Source of the DNA: Candidatus Eiseniibacteriota bacterium | Lineage (GTDB): Bacteria > Eisenbacteria > RBG-16-71-46 > CAIMUX01 | Assembly (NCBI GenBank): GCA_020431745.1 | Contig: JAGQHR010000134.1 | Span: 1-7,662, forward strand | Direction: 5' to 3' | DNA: 7,662 nucleotides | In this document: piece by piece, positions 1 through 6,859 of the stretch | Position numbering within the stretch: the stretch's first letter is position 1 | Layout of the letters: the number at the start of each line of letters is the position of its first letter | Translations under genes and position numbers: made by a program | Notes under the pieces: model-generated | The model's database searches: none | What the model saw: only the letters and a program-made list of their open reading frames with translations | What the model was told of the DNA's origin: nothing

Positions 1-1
1 G

Positions 2-505
2 ACCAAACGCGCGTACTTCCGGCACACGTTGGCGACGCTCGCCTACCGCGCCGAGAAAGTCCTGCGGGACGCGCCGGACGACTTTGCGAATCTCCGGATC
101 TCACCGGCCAGTCGGACCCCGCTGGAGATCGTGTCCCATCTCGGCGACCTGATGGCCTGGGCAACGAGCCAAACGGAGGGCGAATCGCGCTGGCAGCCGC
201 AGCCGGCCCAGAGCTGGGACGAGGCTGTCGACCGTTTCTTTTCCGAGCTCGCCAAGCTGGACGACGCGGTAGCCGCCGGCGATTTCGCGCGGATGCGGCC
301 ACTCGAGGTCATCTTTCAAGGGCCCGTCGCCGACGCACTCACCCATGTCGGCCAAGTCGGCATGCTCCGCGGAGTCGCAGGTCTTCCCGTGCGTGCAGAA
401 AGCTATGCCCGTGCGCGGATCCAGGCGGGCCGGATCGGGCGCGAACAGTCCGACGAACGGAGCGAGTTCGACGGGGACGCGAGCTGGCCGACCCCATCTC
501 GATGA
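2..505 (+). CDS. DinB-like (four-helix, putative metal-binding) protein, 5' partial
   Basis: The frame is open from the first bases of the window, so the true start lies upstream; a TTG at 29 is only an internal possibility. About 167 residues are visible, ending at TGA 503-505. Two stretches look like the DinB/YfiT-type helical-bundle fold: RTPLEIVSHLGDLMAWA near visible residues 39-55, with a His at about 46, and DALTHVGQVGMLR near 111-123, with a His at about 115. In this family such His residues help bind a metal ion. The tail (YARARIQAGRIGREQ) also resembles DinB-like hypothetical proteins. Members are thiol-dependent transferases or uncharacterised damage-induced proteins; which this is cannot be told from sequence. 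The last 20 residues are polar and probably disordered. About 260-300 bases separate it from the cysteine leader, so it is unlikely to share a transcript with cysK. Confidence 0.7.
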   Translation, partial: TKRAYFRHTLATLAYRAEKVLRDAPDDFANLRISPASRTPLEIVSHLGDLMAWATSQTEGESRWQPQPAQSWDEAVDRFFSELAKLDDAVAAGDFARMRPLEVIFQGPVADALTHVGQVGMLRGVAGLPVRAESYARARIQAGRIGREQSDERSEFDGDASWPTPSR

Positions 506-560
506 ACCTGAGGCCGCTCCCGGTACGCTGGCGGGCGGAGCGATTCCGGGCGTGCCCGGG

Positions 561-598
561 TCGGCAGGTTTTGCCCGGTTCGGCAGACTTCGCCCGGT
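561..598. repeat. 19-bp tandem duplication, two copies
   Basis: TCGGCAGGTTTTGCCCGGT (561-579) is followed directly by TCGGCAGACTTCGCCCGGT (580-598). The two match at 16 of 19 positions. It lies in non-coding DNA after the DinB-like gene and is followed by a third, degenerate start (TGGGCCG). No function is evident; it may be replication slippage or part of a degenerate transcript end. Confidence 0.6.
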
Positions 599-700
599 TG
601 GGCCGTCGATGATCGGAGGCGTTCCGGCAGTTTCACTGGGCGTGTCATGCCACAGGGGGATTGGAGATTCATAAGGATCACGCTGCGCGACAAGTTCCTC

Positions 701-730
701 TTGAACTCAGGGCCTTCGATTCCCTACGCT
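701..730 (+). promoter_or_regulatory. Candidate sigma70-like promoter for the cys leader transcript
   Basis: TTGAAC (701-706) matches the -35 consensus at four of six positions. It is followed 18 bases later by TACGCT (725-730), which matches the -10 consensus at only three of six. Transcription would start near 737, upstream of both possible leader starts (765 and 801). The position is right but the match is weak and the genome's own consensus is unknown. Confidence 0.2.
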
Positions 731-800
731 TTTTGAAGTCGTCGGAGCGGCACCGGAACCCGGGATGCGCTCCATCTCCGAGAACACGAACGGATCCCAC

Positions 801-905
801 ATGTACAACGTCCACAACAACTTCCGCAGCCTGTGTTGTTGCTGTTGTCGTCCCTCCCGCGAGGGGGCGTGGGACCGGCGTATCCGGAGGAGTCGCCTGA
901 GATAG
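801..905 (+). CDS. Cysteine leader peptide with five consecutive Cys codons (putative attenuator peptide)
   Basis: This short frame begins at ATG 801, stops at TAG 903-905 and encodes 34 residues. Codons 12-16 (834-848) read TGT TGT TGC TGT TGT, giving five cysteines in a row; the peptide begins MYNVHNNFRSLCCCCC and its remainder is Arg-rich. No protein family fits. Position explains it: the stop lies 25 bases before an intrinsic terminator, and the next genes are cysK and cysE. Runs of codons for the product amino acid just before a terminator are the hallmark of ribosome-mediated attenuation (trp, his, leu leaders), and poly-Cys upstream frames acting on sulfur genes are known from mycobacteria. 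An in-frame ATG at 765 would give 46 residues. Both starts have only a weak GGA ahead (792-794 and 755-757). I infer that the peptide's product is irrelevant and its translation rate is the signal. Confidence 0.8.
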   Translation: MYNVHNNFRSLCCCCCRPSREGAWDRRIRRSRLR

Positions 906-966
906 CGACCGACTTCACCAGGAATCTCCGAAGCCCGCGGCCCCGAAGGTCGCGGGCTTTTTGTTT
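850..966 (+). promoter_or_regulatory. Transcription attenuator ahead of cysK-cysE (four-segment RNA switch)
   Basis: Four segments can pair in two exclusive ways. Segment 1 (850-858) starts two bases after the last Cys codon and pairs with segment 2: GTCCC 850-854 with GGGAC 871-875, plus CCC 856-858 with GGG 865-867. An alternative hairpin pairs CCCTC 852-856 with GAGGG 861-865. Segment 2 (863-873) can instead pair with segment 3 (934-944), giving ten pairs including one G-U, with one G-G mismatch. Segment 3 is also the 5' arm of the terminator formed with segment 4 (948-959). Expected logic: with Cys-tRNA scarce, a ribosome stalled on 834-848 covers segment 1, so 2:3 forms and transcription continues. 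With Cys abundant, 1:2 and 3:4 form and transcription stops. The pairings are read directly from the sequence; the mechanism is inferred. Confidence 0.72.
931..966 (+). terminator. Intrinsic terminator of the cys attenuator
   Basis: AAGCCCGCGGCC (931-942) pairs with GGTCGCGGGCTT (948-959) in a 12-bp stem with one G-T (G-U) pair and a 5-base loop (943-947). It is followed by TTTTTGTTT (958-966, overlapping the stem end). It sits 25 bases after the leader stop and 83 bases before cysK. A strong terminator directly upstream of a gene, with a short Cys-rich frame in front, argues for conditional termination rather than the end of an upstream gene. Confidence 0.85.
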
Positions 967-995
967 GTCCGCTTTCCCCGAAGACGCGAGGAGAG

Positions 996-1035
996 CAACC
1001 CGAAGGAGGGCTCGCCCTCCCTGAGCCAACCCGAA
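996..1035 (+). promoter_or_regulatory. Hairpin and duplicated CAACCCGAA element in the cysK 5' leader
   Basis: CAACCCGAA occurs at 996-1004 and again at 1027-1035, each closely followed by a GGAGG (1005-1009 and 1039-1043). Only the second has a start codon at a usable distance. The first GGAGGG (1005-1010) pairs with CCCTCC (1015-1020) around a CTCG loop. An alternative stem pairs GGCTC 1009-1013 with GAGCC 1023-1027. The element could be a decoy or a translation-level control, or simply a duplication remnant. Confidence 0.4.
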
Positions 1036-1038
1036 AAC

Positions 1039-1043
1039 GGAGG
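1039..1043 (+). promoter_or_regulatory. Ribosome binding site of cysK
   Basis: GGAGG lies six bases before ATG 1050 and fixes that start. Confidence 0.85.
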
Positions 1044-1049
1044 TCTTGT

Positions 1050-2090
<1,041 letters not shown>

Positions 2091-2092
2091 CC

Positions 2093-2911
2093 ATGAATAC
2101 GATGACATCCCTTCCGACCGGTACTTCGGGAGCGGGGCGGGAGATCGGATCTTTGCCACAGACACCGACGGTGCCGTCTGCGCCACCGCGGACACGTCTG
2201 CGACGGCCGCGTTGGATCGCGCGGATTCGAGAGGACGTGGTGACGATCTTCCAACGGGACCCTGCGGCCCGAAGTCTCGCGGAGGTGCTCTTCTGCTACC
2301 CGGGTCTGCACGCGGTCCTGCTCCACCGGGTGTCGCATCGGCTATGGAGAGCGCGCTGGCACTTCCCGGCGAGGCTCCTCAGTCATCTGGCACGTTCCCT
2401 CACCGGAATCGAGATCCATCCCGGCGCCACGATCGGTCGTCGCTTTTTCATCGACCATGGACTCGGTGTGGTCATCGGAGAAACGGCGGAGATCGGTGAC
2501 GACGTCACGCTCTATCAGGGCGTCACGCTCGGAGGCACCAGCCTCGAGCGGAAGAAGCGCCATCCGACGCTCGGCGACGGCGTGATCGTCGGCGCCGGTG
2601 CATCCGTGCTCGGCGCCGTGCGTGTGGGCAATCACGCTCGGATCGGAGCGGGAGCGATCGTGGTGAAGGACGTTCCGGAGGCGGCCACGGTCGTCGGTCT
2701 GGCCGGACGCATCCTGGAAAAGCACGTCCCCGGGCACGCTCCGGTGACGGCTCGCCTCAGCGAGAGTCGGGGCGACCACGACGTTCGCGTCCTCGAGCTG
2801 CTCATGGAAAAGGTGGAGATTCTCGAAAGCCGGATGGTCGACGGCGAGCTCTCGGCCCACGAGAAGAGAAACCTCCAGGAGTCGATCTTTGCGGAGGGAG
2901 ACGGCATCTAG
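2093..2911 (+). CDS. cysE: Serine O-acetyltransferase
   Basis: CysE transfers acetyl from acetyl-CoA to L-serine, the committed step of cysteine synthesis. The 272 residues comprise a Ser/Thr/Pro-rich N-terminal extension (1-40), the helical domain with IREDVVTIFQRDPAARS (45-61), and a left-handed beta-helix of hexapeptide repeats (about 105-205). H122 in FIDHGLGVVIGETA matches the E. coli catalytic H158. E107 stands 15 residues before it, where E. coli has D143, as in many short-type enzymes. H157 in KRHP matches H193. A charged helix (about 227-263) leads to the last residues EGDGI. E. coli CysE also ends in GDGI, and its terminal Ile inserts in the CysK active site, so a cysteine synthase complex is likely. 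ATG 2093 lies two bases after the cysK stop and six after GGAGAA (2081-2086), implying translational coupling. A GTG at 2087 overlapping the cysK stop is less likely. Confidence 0.95.
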   Translation: MNTMTSLPTGTSGAGREIGSLPQTPTVPSAPPRTRLRRPRWIARIREDVVTIFQRDPAARSLAEVLFCYPGLHAVLLHRVSHRLWRARWHFPARLLSHLARSLTGIEIHPGATIGRRFFIDHGLGVVIGETAEIGDDVTLYQGVTLGGTSLERKKRHPTLGDGVIVGAGASVLGAVRVGNHARIGAGAIVVKDVPEAATVVGLAGRILEKHVPGHAPVTARLSESRGDHDVRVLELLMEKVEILESRMVDGELSAHEKRNLQESIFAEGDGI

Positions 2912-2936
2912 ACCGGCCCGCCCCTCCTGTCTCCCT

Positions 2937-3782
2937 TCACGCTGTGGGAAGACTGGCGCGCGGCGGCCCCTGCGGGAACGCGCGATCGATCTCCTGTAGA
3001 TCCTCCGCGGTGAGACGCACACTCGCCGCCTCAGCGTTCGCACGGGCATGCGCTGCGTTCGAGGTCCGAGGAATCGCCAGGGTGTCGTCTTCCCGGATCA
3101 GGAACGCCAGCGCGACTTGATATGCCGTCGCGTCGTGTCGTGCCGCAATGGCGTCCAGAACCCGGCGGCCCTGATGCCTGGGTCCCGGAAACTTCCCCGC
3201 TCCGAACGGGCTGTAGCCGACGACGGTCGCCCCGGCCGCCCGGTACTCCGGAAGCACGCGATGTTCGATGGCGCGCGCTTCCAGGTGGTAGAGCACCTGG
3301 TTGCACGCGATCCTGGCCTCGGGAAACGTCTTCTGGATCTCGCGCAGCCGCCTTTCGTCGAAATTGCTCACTCCGTAGCTCCGGATCTTGCCGGCGGCCA
3401 TCAGCTCTTCGAACGCCCCCAAGGTTTCGGCGATCGGATGCGAGCCCGGCCAGTGGAGCAGGTATCCATCGAGGCAGTCGGTGCGCAGACGGCGGAGCGA
3501 TCCCTCGCAGGCCGCCAGCACCTTCTTCCGTGATGCATTGCTCGGGAGTACCTTGCTCACGAGAAAGATCTCGTCCCGGCGTCCTTCGAGGACACGGCCG
3601 AGCAGCTCTTCCACGCGTCCCGAGCCATACATCTCGGCGGTGTCGATGTGGGTCATGCCGGCATCGAGTCCGGCGAGGATCGCGCGCTCGACGTCTCCCG
3701 GATCGTACGCCTCCAGCTCCCTCGTCCCCTGTCCGATCACCGGAACCTGCGGACCGTCCTGTCCCCATGGCCTCGTCTGCAT
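2937..3782 (-). CDS. Aldo/keto reductase family oxidoreductase
   Basis: This is a 281-residue NAD(P)H-dependent (beta/alpha)8-barrel reductase, expected to reduce a carbonyl to an alcohol in the cytoplasm. The catalytic tetrad is intact: D47 and Y52 in HIDTAEMYGSG, K77 in LVSKVLP, and H110 in LLHWPG. The family signature GKIRSYGVSNF is near 150-161, the conserved NQVLYHL near 180-186, the GYSPFG loop near 208-213, and the cofactor-binding IPRTSN near 255-260. Length is normal for the compact members related to 2,5-didehydrogluconate reductases, but the physiological substrate cannot be read from sequence. The start at 3782 is set by GGAGG (3787-3791 on the plus strand) four bases upstream. 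It begins only 15 bases after the HEAT-repeat gene, so the two are probably co-transcribed. It ends tail to tail with cysE across a 25-base gap in which I see no terminator. Confidence 0.92.
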   Translation of the reverse strand: MQTRPWGQDGPQVPVIGQGTRELEAYDPGDVERAILAGLDAGMTHIDTAEMYGSGRVEELLGRVLEGRRDEIFLVSKVLPSNASRKKVLAACEGSLRRLRTDCLDGYLLHWPGSHPIAETLGAFEELMAAGKIRSYGVSNFDERRLREIQKTFPEARIACNQVLYHLEARAIEHRVLPEYRAAGATVVGYSPFGAGKFPGPRHQGRRVLDAIAARHDATAYQVALAFLIREDDTLAIPRTSNAAHARANAEAASVRLTAEDLQEIDRAFPQGPPRASLPTA

Positions 3783-3797
3783 TCGTCCTCCGAGTCT

Positions 3798-5261
3798 TCA
3801 GCGAACCGGCGGGTAGAGCGGGCGACGATCCACTTCCGGCTGCTCCCTCTTCGCATCCCTCTTCCGTTCGTACTCCTCGCGCCACCCGTTGTCCAGCCTT
3901 CGCAGTCCGTGGGCCGCTTCCTTCCGCACCCACTCGTTCTCATCTTCCAACCCTGCCGTGAGACGCGTGCGCACGCCCGGATCGTCGACGCCGAACATGC
4001 CCAGTCCGTTGCCCGCGTGCATCCGCACGAGGAAGGAGGGATCATCCATCAGGTGCAGGAGCATCCCCCGGGACCTCGGATCGATCGGTCCCATGATCGC
4101 TAGAGCATCGGTGCAGAACAACCGCACTGTGGGATCCGGATCGGCACACGCGACGAGCAGTGCTTCATACGCCGGGACGGCATCCAGCTCCCATTCATAG
4201 CAAAGTTCCGCTGCCTTCTCTCGCACCAGCGAGTCCGGGTCGGCAAGCCCGTCGCGCACGAGGGGGAGCCCCGGCAACGCCCTTCGTCCCAGCCGCTGCA
4301 GCCCTTCGAGCGCGGCACGACGAACTCGCTCGTCCGCGTGTTGCATGGCGGCTCCGAGAAACGGCAGGATCGGTTCCCCGACATCGCCGATCCCCCAATA
4401 GATCGCGTCGAGCACGGAATCGGCCGGCGCGGTCATCAGAAGGTCCCCGAGAACTCGAGCCGCCTCGTCTTCGTGCGCCTGCAGTCGACCCAGCGCTTTC
4501 GCGGCGTCGATGACGGTCGACGGATCGTCGGCTCGGACTCGCGCGGCGAGATCCTCCAATTGGAGTGGCCATGGAGACAGGGTGGGATGCTGCCAAACGG
4601 GCTCCGGCAAGCGCCAGAGCTCGTAGCTCGCCAGCTCGATCGGAACACTGTGGTACAGATTGAATGACTCGAAGGCGCCGATGGAAGGGTCGTCGAGCTC
4701 GGCATTCGGCGTACCCGTGAACACGAGCCAATGGTCACCGGGTCGCAGTTGGACTCTGGTCACCAGCTGCACGGTGTCGCGCGGCTCCCCCTTCCAGCGG
4801 GCCGTTGCCGCCAGGGTCACCAGATGACGATCGATGCTCCACACCGTCGTCTCCGCCTCCGTCTGAACGACGGGCAGGCGGAAGACGATCCCCAGAGACC
4901 CGGCGTGGGCCGCCGCAGCAAGCTGGGCGGCGGTCGGAAGCACGGGCTCGCCGGGGCGAACGGACATGCCCTCGCGCCCCCATGGCCACTCTTCTGCGAC
5001 GACGACACCGCTGAACAGGCTCGCGGCCCGATTCACACGTTCTCCGAGGGTCCTGTCCCGTTCCATGTAACAGCCGATCGATTCACGCACGAGACGAGTC
5101 GCCTGCGCCGGTCCGGCCAGCGGGGACACGAGCGAGGCGAACAGCAGGACCGTCGTACCCGTTCGCAACACCGTCGCACCCGTTCGCAGAAACGGAGACC
5201 ATCTCGGCAGCCCGAGAGGCCCCACCGGTCGAGCACCGGCGTGCTGGCTCGTGTCAGACAC
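3798..5261 (-). CDS. Exported protein: NTR-like N-terminal domain plus HEAT repeats (copy A)
   Basis: The chosen GTG start (5261-5259) has a perfect GGGGAGG (5267-5273) five bases upstream, giving 487 residues; ATGs at 5303 and 5327 lack such a site. Residues 24-54 form a hydrophobic export signal ending PLAGPAQA, with likely cleavage after A54. Residues about 78-185 (SLFSGVVVAEEWPWGRE, then LVTLAATARWKG, DTVQLV and HWLVFTG) follow the strand pattern of bacterial secreted NTR/TIMP-like domains, although the usual Cys-rich start is missing; this is a tentative fold call. A Trp/Pro-rich link WQHPTLSPWP (223-232) leads to HEAT repeats from about 245 to 457, with helices such as DERVRRAALEGLQRLG (310-325) and DPTVRLFCTDALAIMG (376-391). 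The basic tail ends YPPVR. It should act as an extracytoplasmic protein-binding scaffold; function and partners are unknown. The gene follows its paralogue and precedes the aldo/keto reductase by 15 bases. Confidence 0.85.
   Translation of the reverse strand: MSDTSQHAGARPVGPLGLPRWSPFLRTGATVLRTGTTVLLFASLVSPLAGPAQATRLVRESIGCYMERDRTLGERVNRAASLFSGVVVAEEWPWGREGMSVRPGEPVLPTAAQLAAAAHAGSLGIVFRLPVVQTEAETTVWSIDRHLVTLAATARWKGEPRDTVQLVTRVQLRPGDHWLVFTGTPNAELDDPSIGAFESFNLYHSVPIELASYELWRLPEPVWQHPTLSPWPLQLEDLAARVRADDPSTVIDAAKALGRLQAHEDEAARVLGDLLMTAPADSVLDAIYWGIGDVGEPILPFLGAAMQHADERVRRAALEGLQRLGRRALPGLPLVRDGLADPDSLVREKAAELCYEWELDAVPAYEALLVACADPDPTVRLFCTDALAIMGPIDPRSRGMLLHLMDDPSFLVRMHAGNGLGMFGVDDPGVRTRLTAGLEDENEWVRKEAAHGLRRLDNGWREEYERKRDAKREQPEVDRRPLYPPVR
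5149..5188 (-). repeat. 21-bp tandem duplication inside the signal peptide of copy A
   Basis: ACCGTCGTACCCGTTCGCA (5149-5167) recurs as ACCGTCGCACCCGTTCGCA (5170-5188) with one mismatch and a period of 21 bases (seven codons). In protein it gives the echo LRTGAT-VLRTGTT-VL at the start of the signal peptide. The other copy of the gene lacks it. It is an in-frame slippage duplication and probably neutral. Confidence 0.75.
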
Positions 5262-5266
5262 GAACA

Positions 5267-5273
5267 CCTCCCC
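5267..5273 (-). promoter_or_regulatory. Ribosome binding site that fixes the GTG start of copy A
   Basis: On the minus strand GGGGAGG is followed by five bases and then GTG (5261). It is the best Shine-Dalgarno match near this gene and decides the start in favour of 487 residues. Confidence 0.7.
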
Positions 5274-5416
5274 GCTCAGACCAGTCGCGCAACCGCGGTG
5301 CATACGCGTGACACTTGAGAACCTCACGGGATACGCGCCAACCTTCCCCGGCCGCGAGGCGGCGATGCAGCCATGGCCTGTCCACGTCCGACCATTCGGC
5401 CACGCTCAGGTCCGGT

Positions 5417-6859
5417 CTAGGATCGCCGTGGCGGATATGGACATGGGTATCCCCTCGACAGACGGGACTCGGTCGTTCGACCGTGCTCATATTCATGTCG
5501 CCAATGCGTGTCGAGCCGGTGGAGTCCGCGGGCCGAAGCCTCGCGCACGTTTGCGTCTTCGTCTTCGAGTCCCTTGCCGAGGCGGGCGCGTACGATGGCG
5601 TCATCCTCACCCAGGGTCCCTAGACCGGTCGCTGCATGCGCCCGGACCCAGGCTACAGGATCGTCCATGAGACGAAGCAAGGTGCTGCGCGATTGCGGAT
5701 CGACCGATCCCAGGAACGCCAGCGCATCCACACTGTAGCACCGCACCGTCGGGTCAGGGTCGGCGCAAGCCACCACGAGCGCCTCATACGCCGGACCGGC
5801 GTCCCGCTCCCATTCCGAGCAGAGCATGGCCGCCTTGCGGCGAACACGCACATCGGGGTCCGACAGACCATTCCGTACGACGACCAATGCGGGAAGTGCC
5901 CGTCGCCCCAGTCGCCACAGAGACTGCATTGCCGCCCTCCGCACGCGTTCGTTCGAGTCGCGCATCGCGACGCCGAAGGCGGGGAGCGCCGGCTCTCCGA
6001 GGTCATCCATACCCATACGAACCGCGTTCATGACCGAGTCCGCGGGAGCCTGCATCAACAAGTCGCCCATGACAACGGCGGCTTCGTCTTCGCGTTCGCG
6101 GAGGCGCCCCAGTGCGCGCGCCGCCACCATCACCGTCGAGGCGGACTCCGAATGGAGGCGCTTGACCAGGCTCTCGAACGTCAATGGCCACGGCGACAGC
6201 GTCGGATGCTGCCAGACTGGTTCCGGCAGGTGCCAAATCTCGTAGCTCGCCAGCTCGATCTGCATGCTGCGAGGCGCCGAGATCCATTCAGAAGTGGTCC
6301 CCAACGAGTCTTCGAGGGGCCTCTTGGACTTGCCGGTGAAGATCAGCCAGTGTTCACCCTGGTGCAATCTGACGGTGGTGACGAAGCGCACGGTATCGGG
6401 CAGCTCGCCTTTCCACCTCGCCGTGACTGCGAGCGTCACCAAGTGGCGATCGATGCGCCAATCCGTCGTTTCCGGCTCTACTTCGACGATCGGGAGCTCA
6501 CGCTCCAGCCCCAGCGAACCCAAACGCGATTGCAGCACGCGTTGTCGCAGACTGGGTCCGATGACGCGTCCGGGACGAACTGACAACCTTTCCCGGCCCC
6601 AGGGCCATTCGTCCTCGACGACGATTCCGCTGAAGACGCTCGCGGACTCTTCGACGCGTCCTTCCAGCGTGAACACCTGCTCGAAGTAGTCCCGAAAGGT
6701 CATCGTCGACAGTCGCTTCGCCCGCACGCATTCGGGTGAAAGCGCGAGGATCAAGGGAATCAGCAGCGCGACAACGCCGATCCACCGAACGAGCGAACCG
6801 TTTGACGATGGACGCCATTGTTGGGGTAGTGGCGAAAGATGCACTTCTCCGTCCAGCAC
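5417..6859 (-). CDS. Exported protein: NTR-like N-terminal domain plus HEAT repeats (copy B)
   Basis: Tandem paralogue of the next gene downstream, collinear over its mature length. Shared landmarks are EWPWGRE (84-90), IDRHLVTLAVTARWKGE (136-152), HWLIFTG (170-176), IELASYE (201-207), WQHPTLSPWP (216-225), APADSV (271-276), ACADPDPTVR (364-373) and a tail with YPP. Residues about 22-47 form the export signal (SLVRWIGVVALLIPLIL), with possible cleavage after VRA. HEAT repeats run from about 238 to 450, e.g. NERVRRAAMQSLWRLG and DVRVRRKAAMLCSEW. The start is uncertain. GTG at 6859 is chosen for the AGG five bases upstream; GTGs at 6844 and 6865 are alternatives. The frame stays open to an ATG at 7177, but those extra 106 residues look non-coding and would bury the signal peptide. 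155 bases separate it from copy A. No function is known; a duplicated secreted scaffold is the best description. Confidence 0.8.
   Translation of the reverse strand: MLDGEVHLSPLPQQWRPSSNGSLVRWIGVVALLIPLILALSPECVRAKRLSTMTFRDYFEQVFTLEGRVEESASVFSGIVVEDEWPWGRERLSVRPGRVIGPSLRQRVLQSRLGSLGLERELPIVEVEPETTDWRIDRHLVTLAVTARWKGELPDTVRFVTTVRLHQGEHWLIFTGKSKRPLEDSLGTTSEWISAPRSMQIELASYEIWHLPEPVWQHPTLSPWPLTFESLVKRLHSESASTVMVAARALGRLREREDEAAVVMGDLLMQAPADSVMNAVRMGMDDLGEPALPAFGVAMRDSNERVRRAAMQSLWRLGRRALPALVVVRNGLSDPDVRVRRKAAMLCSEWERDAGPAYEALVVACADPDPTVRCYSVDALAFLGSVDPQSRSTLLRLMDDPVAWVRAHAATGLGTLGEDDAIVRARLGKGLEDEDANVREASARGLHRLDTHWRHEYEHGRTTESRLSRGYPCPYPPRRS

Larger units (their letters stand above)
506..764. 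other. Intergenic region without a convincing gene
   Basis: This stretch lies between the DinB-like gene and the cysteine leader. Open frames cross it on both strands, but none has a recognisable protein family, good start signals or plausible composition. It holds a small GC hairpin (CCGGG 546-550 with CCCGG 555-559, no T-tract), a 19-base near-perfect tandem duplication (561-598), and one weak promoter-like pair just ahead of the leader (701-730). The leader transcript presumably starts in its right-hand part. Confidence 0.5.

Noticed and set aside
546..559. GC hairpin after the DinB-like gene as its terminator
   Set aside because: The stem is only about five pairs and no T-tract follows.
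863..881. GTGGGACCGGCG resembles the T-box sequence (GTGGNACCGCG)
   Set aside because: No Stem I with a Cys specifier codon is visible. The variable base is G, whereas tRNA-Cys with U73 would call for A. The stretch lies inside the leader frame and is better explained as segment 2 of the attenuator.
833..1024. The same repeat read in another frame gives a run of leucines (GTG TTG TTG CTG TTG), suggesting a Leu leader
   Set aside because: That frame runs through the terminator to 1022-1024 and has no relation to the downstream genes. The Cys frame has an ATG start, stops before the terminator and precedes cysK-cysE. The Val/Ala reading in the third frame fails for the same reasons.
506..1049. 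SAM (S-box) or other riboswitch ahead of a sulfur gene
   Set aside because: I could not find the conserved S-box core or its junction arrangement; the pairings present are accounted for by the leader attenuator.
2912..2936. Bidirectional terminator between cysE and the aldo/keto reductase
   Set aside because: The 25-base gap has no inverted repeat or T-run.
3031..3933. 300-codon minus-strand frame over the aldo/keto reductase
   Set aside because: It overlaps the reductase in another frame, has shadow-like Arg/Gly-rich composition and lacks domains.
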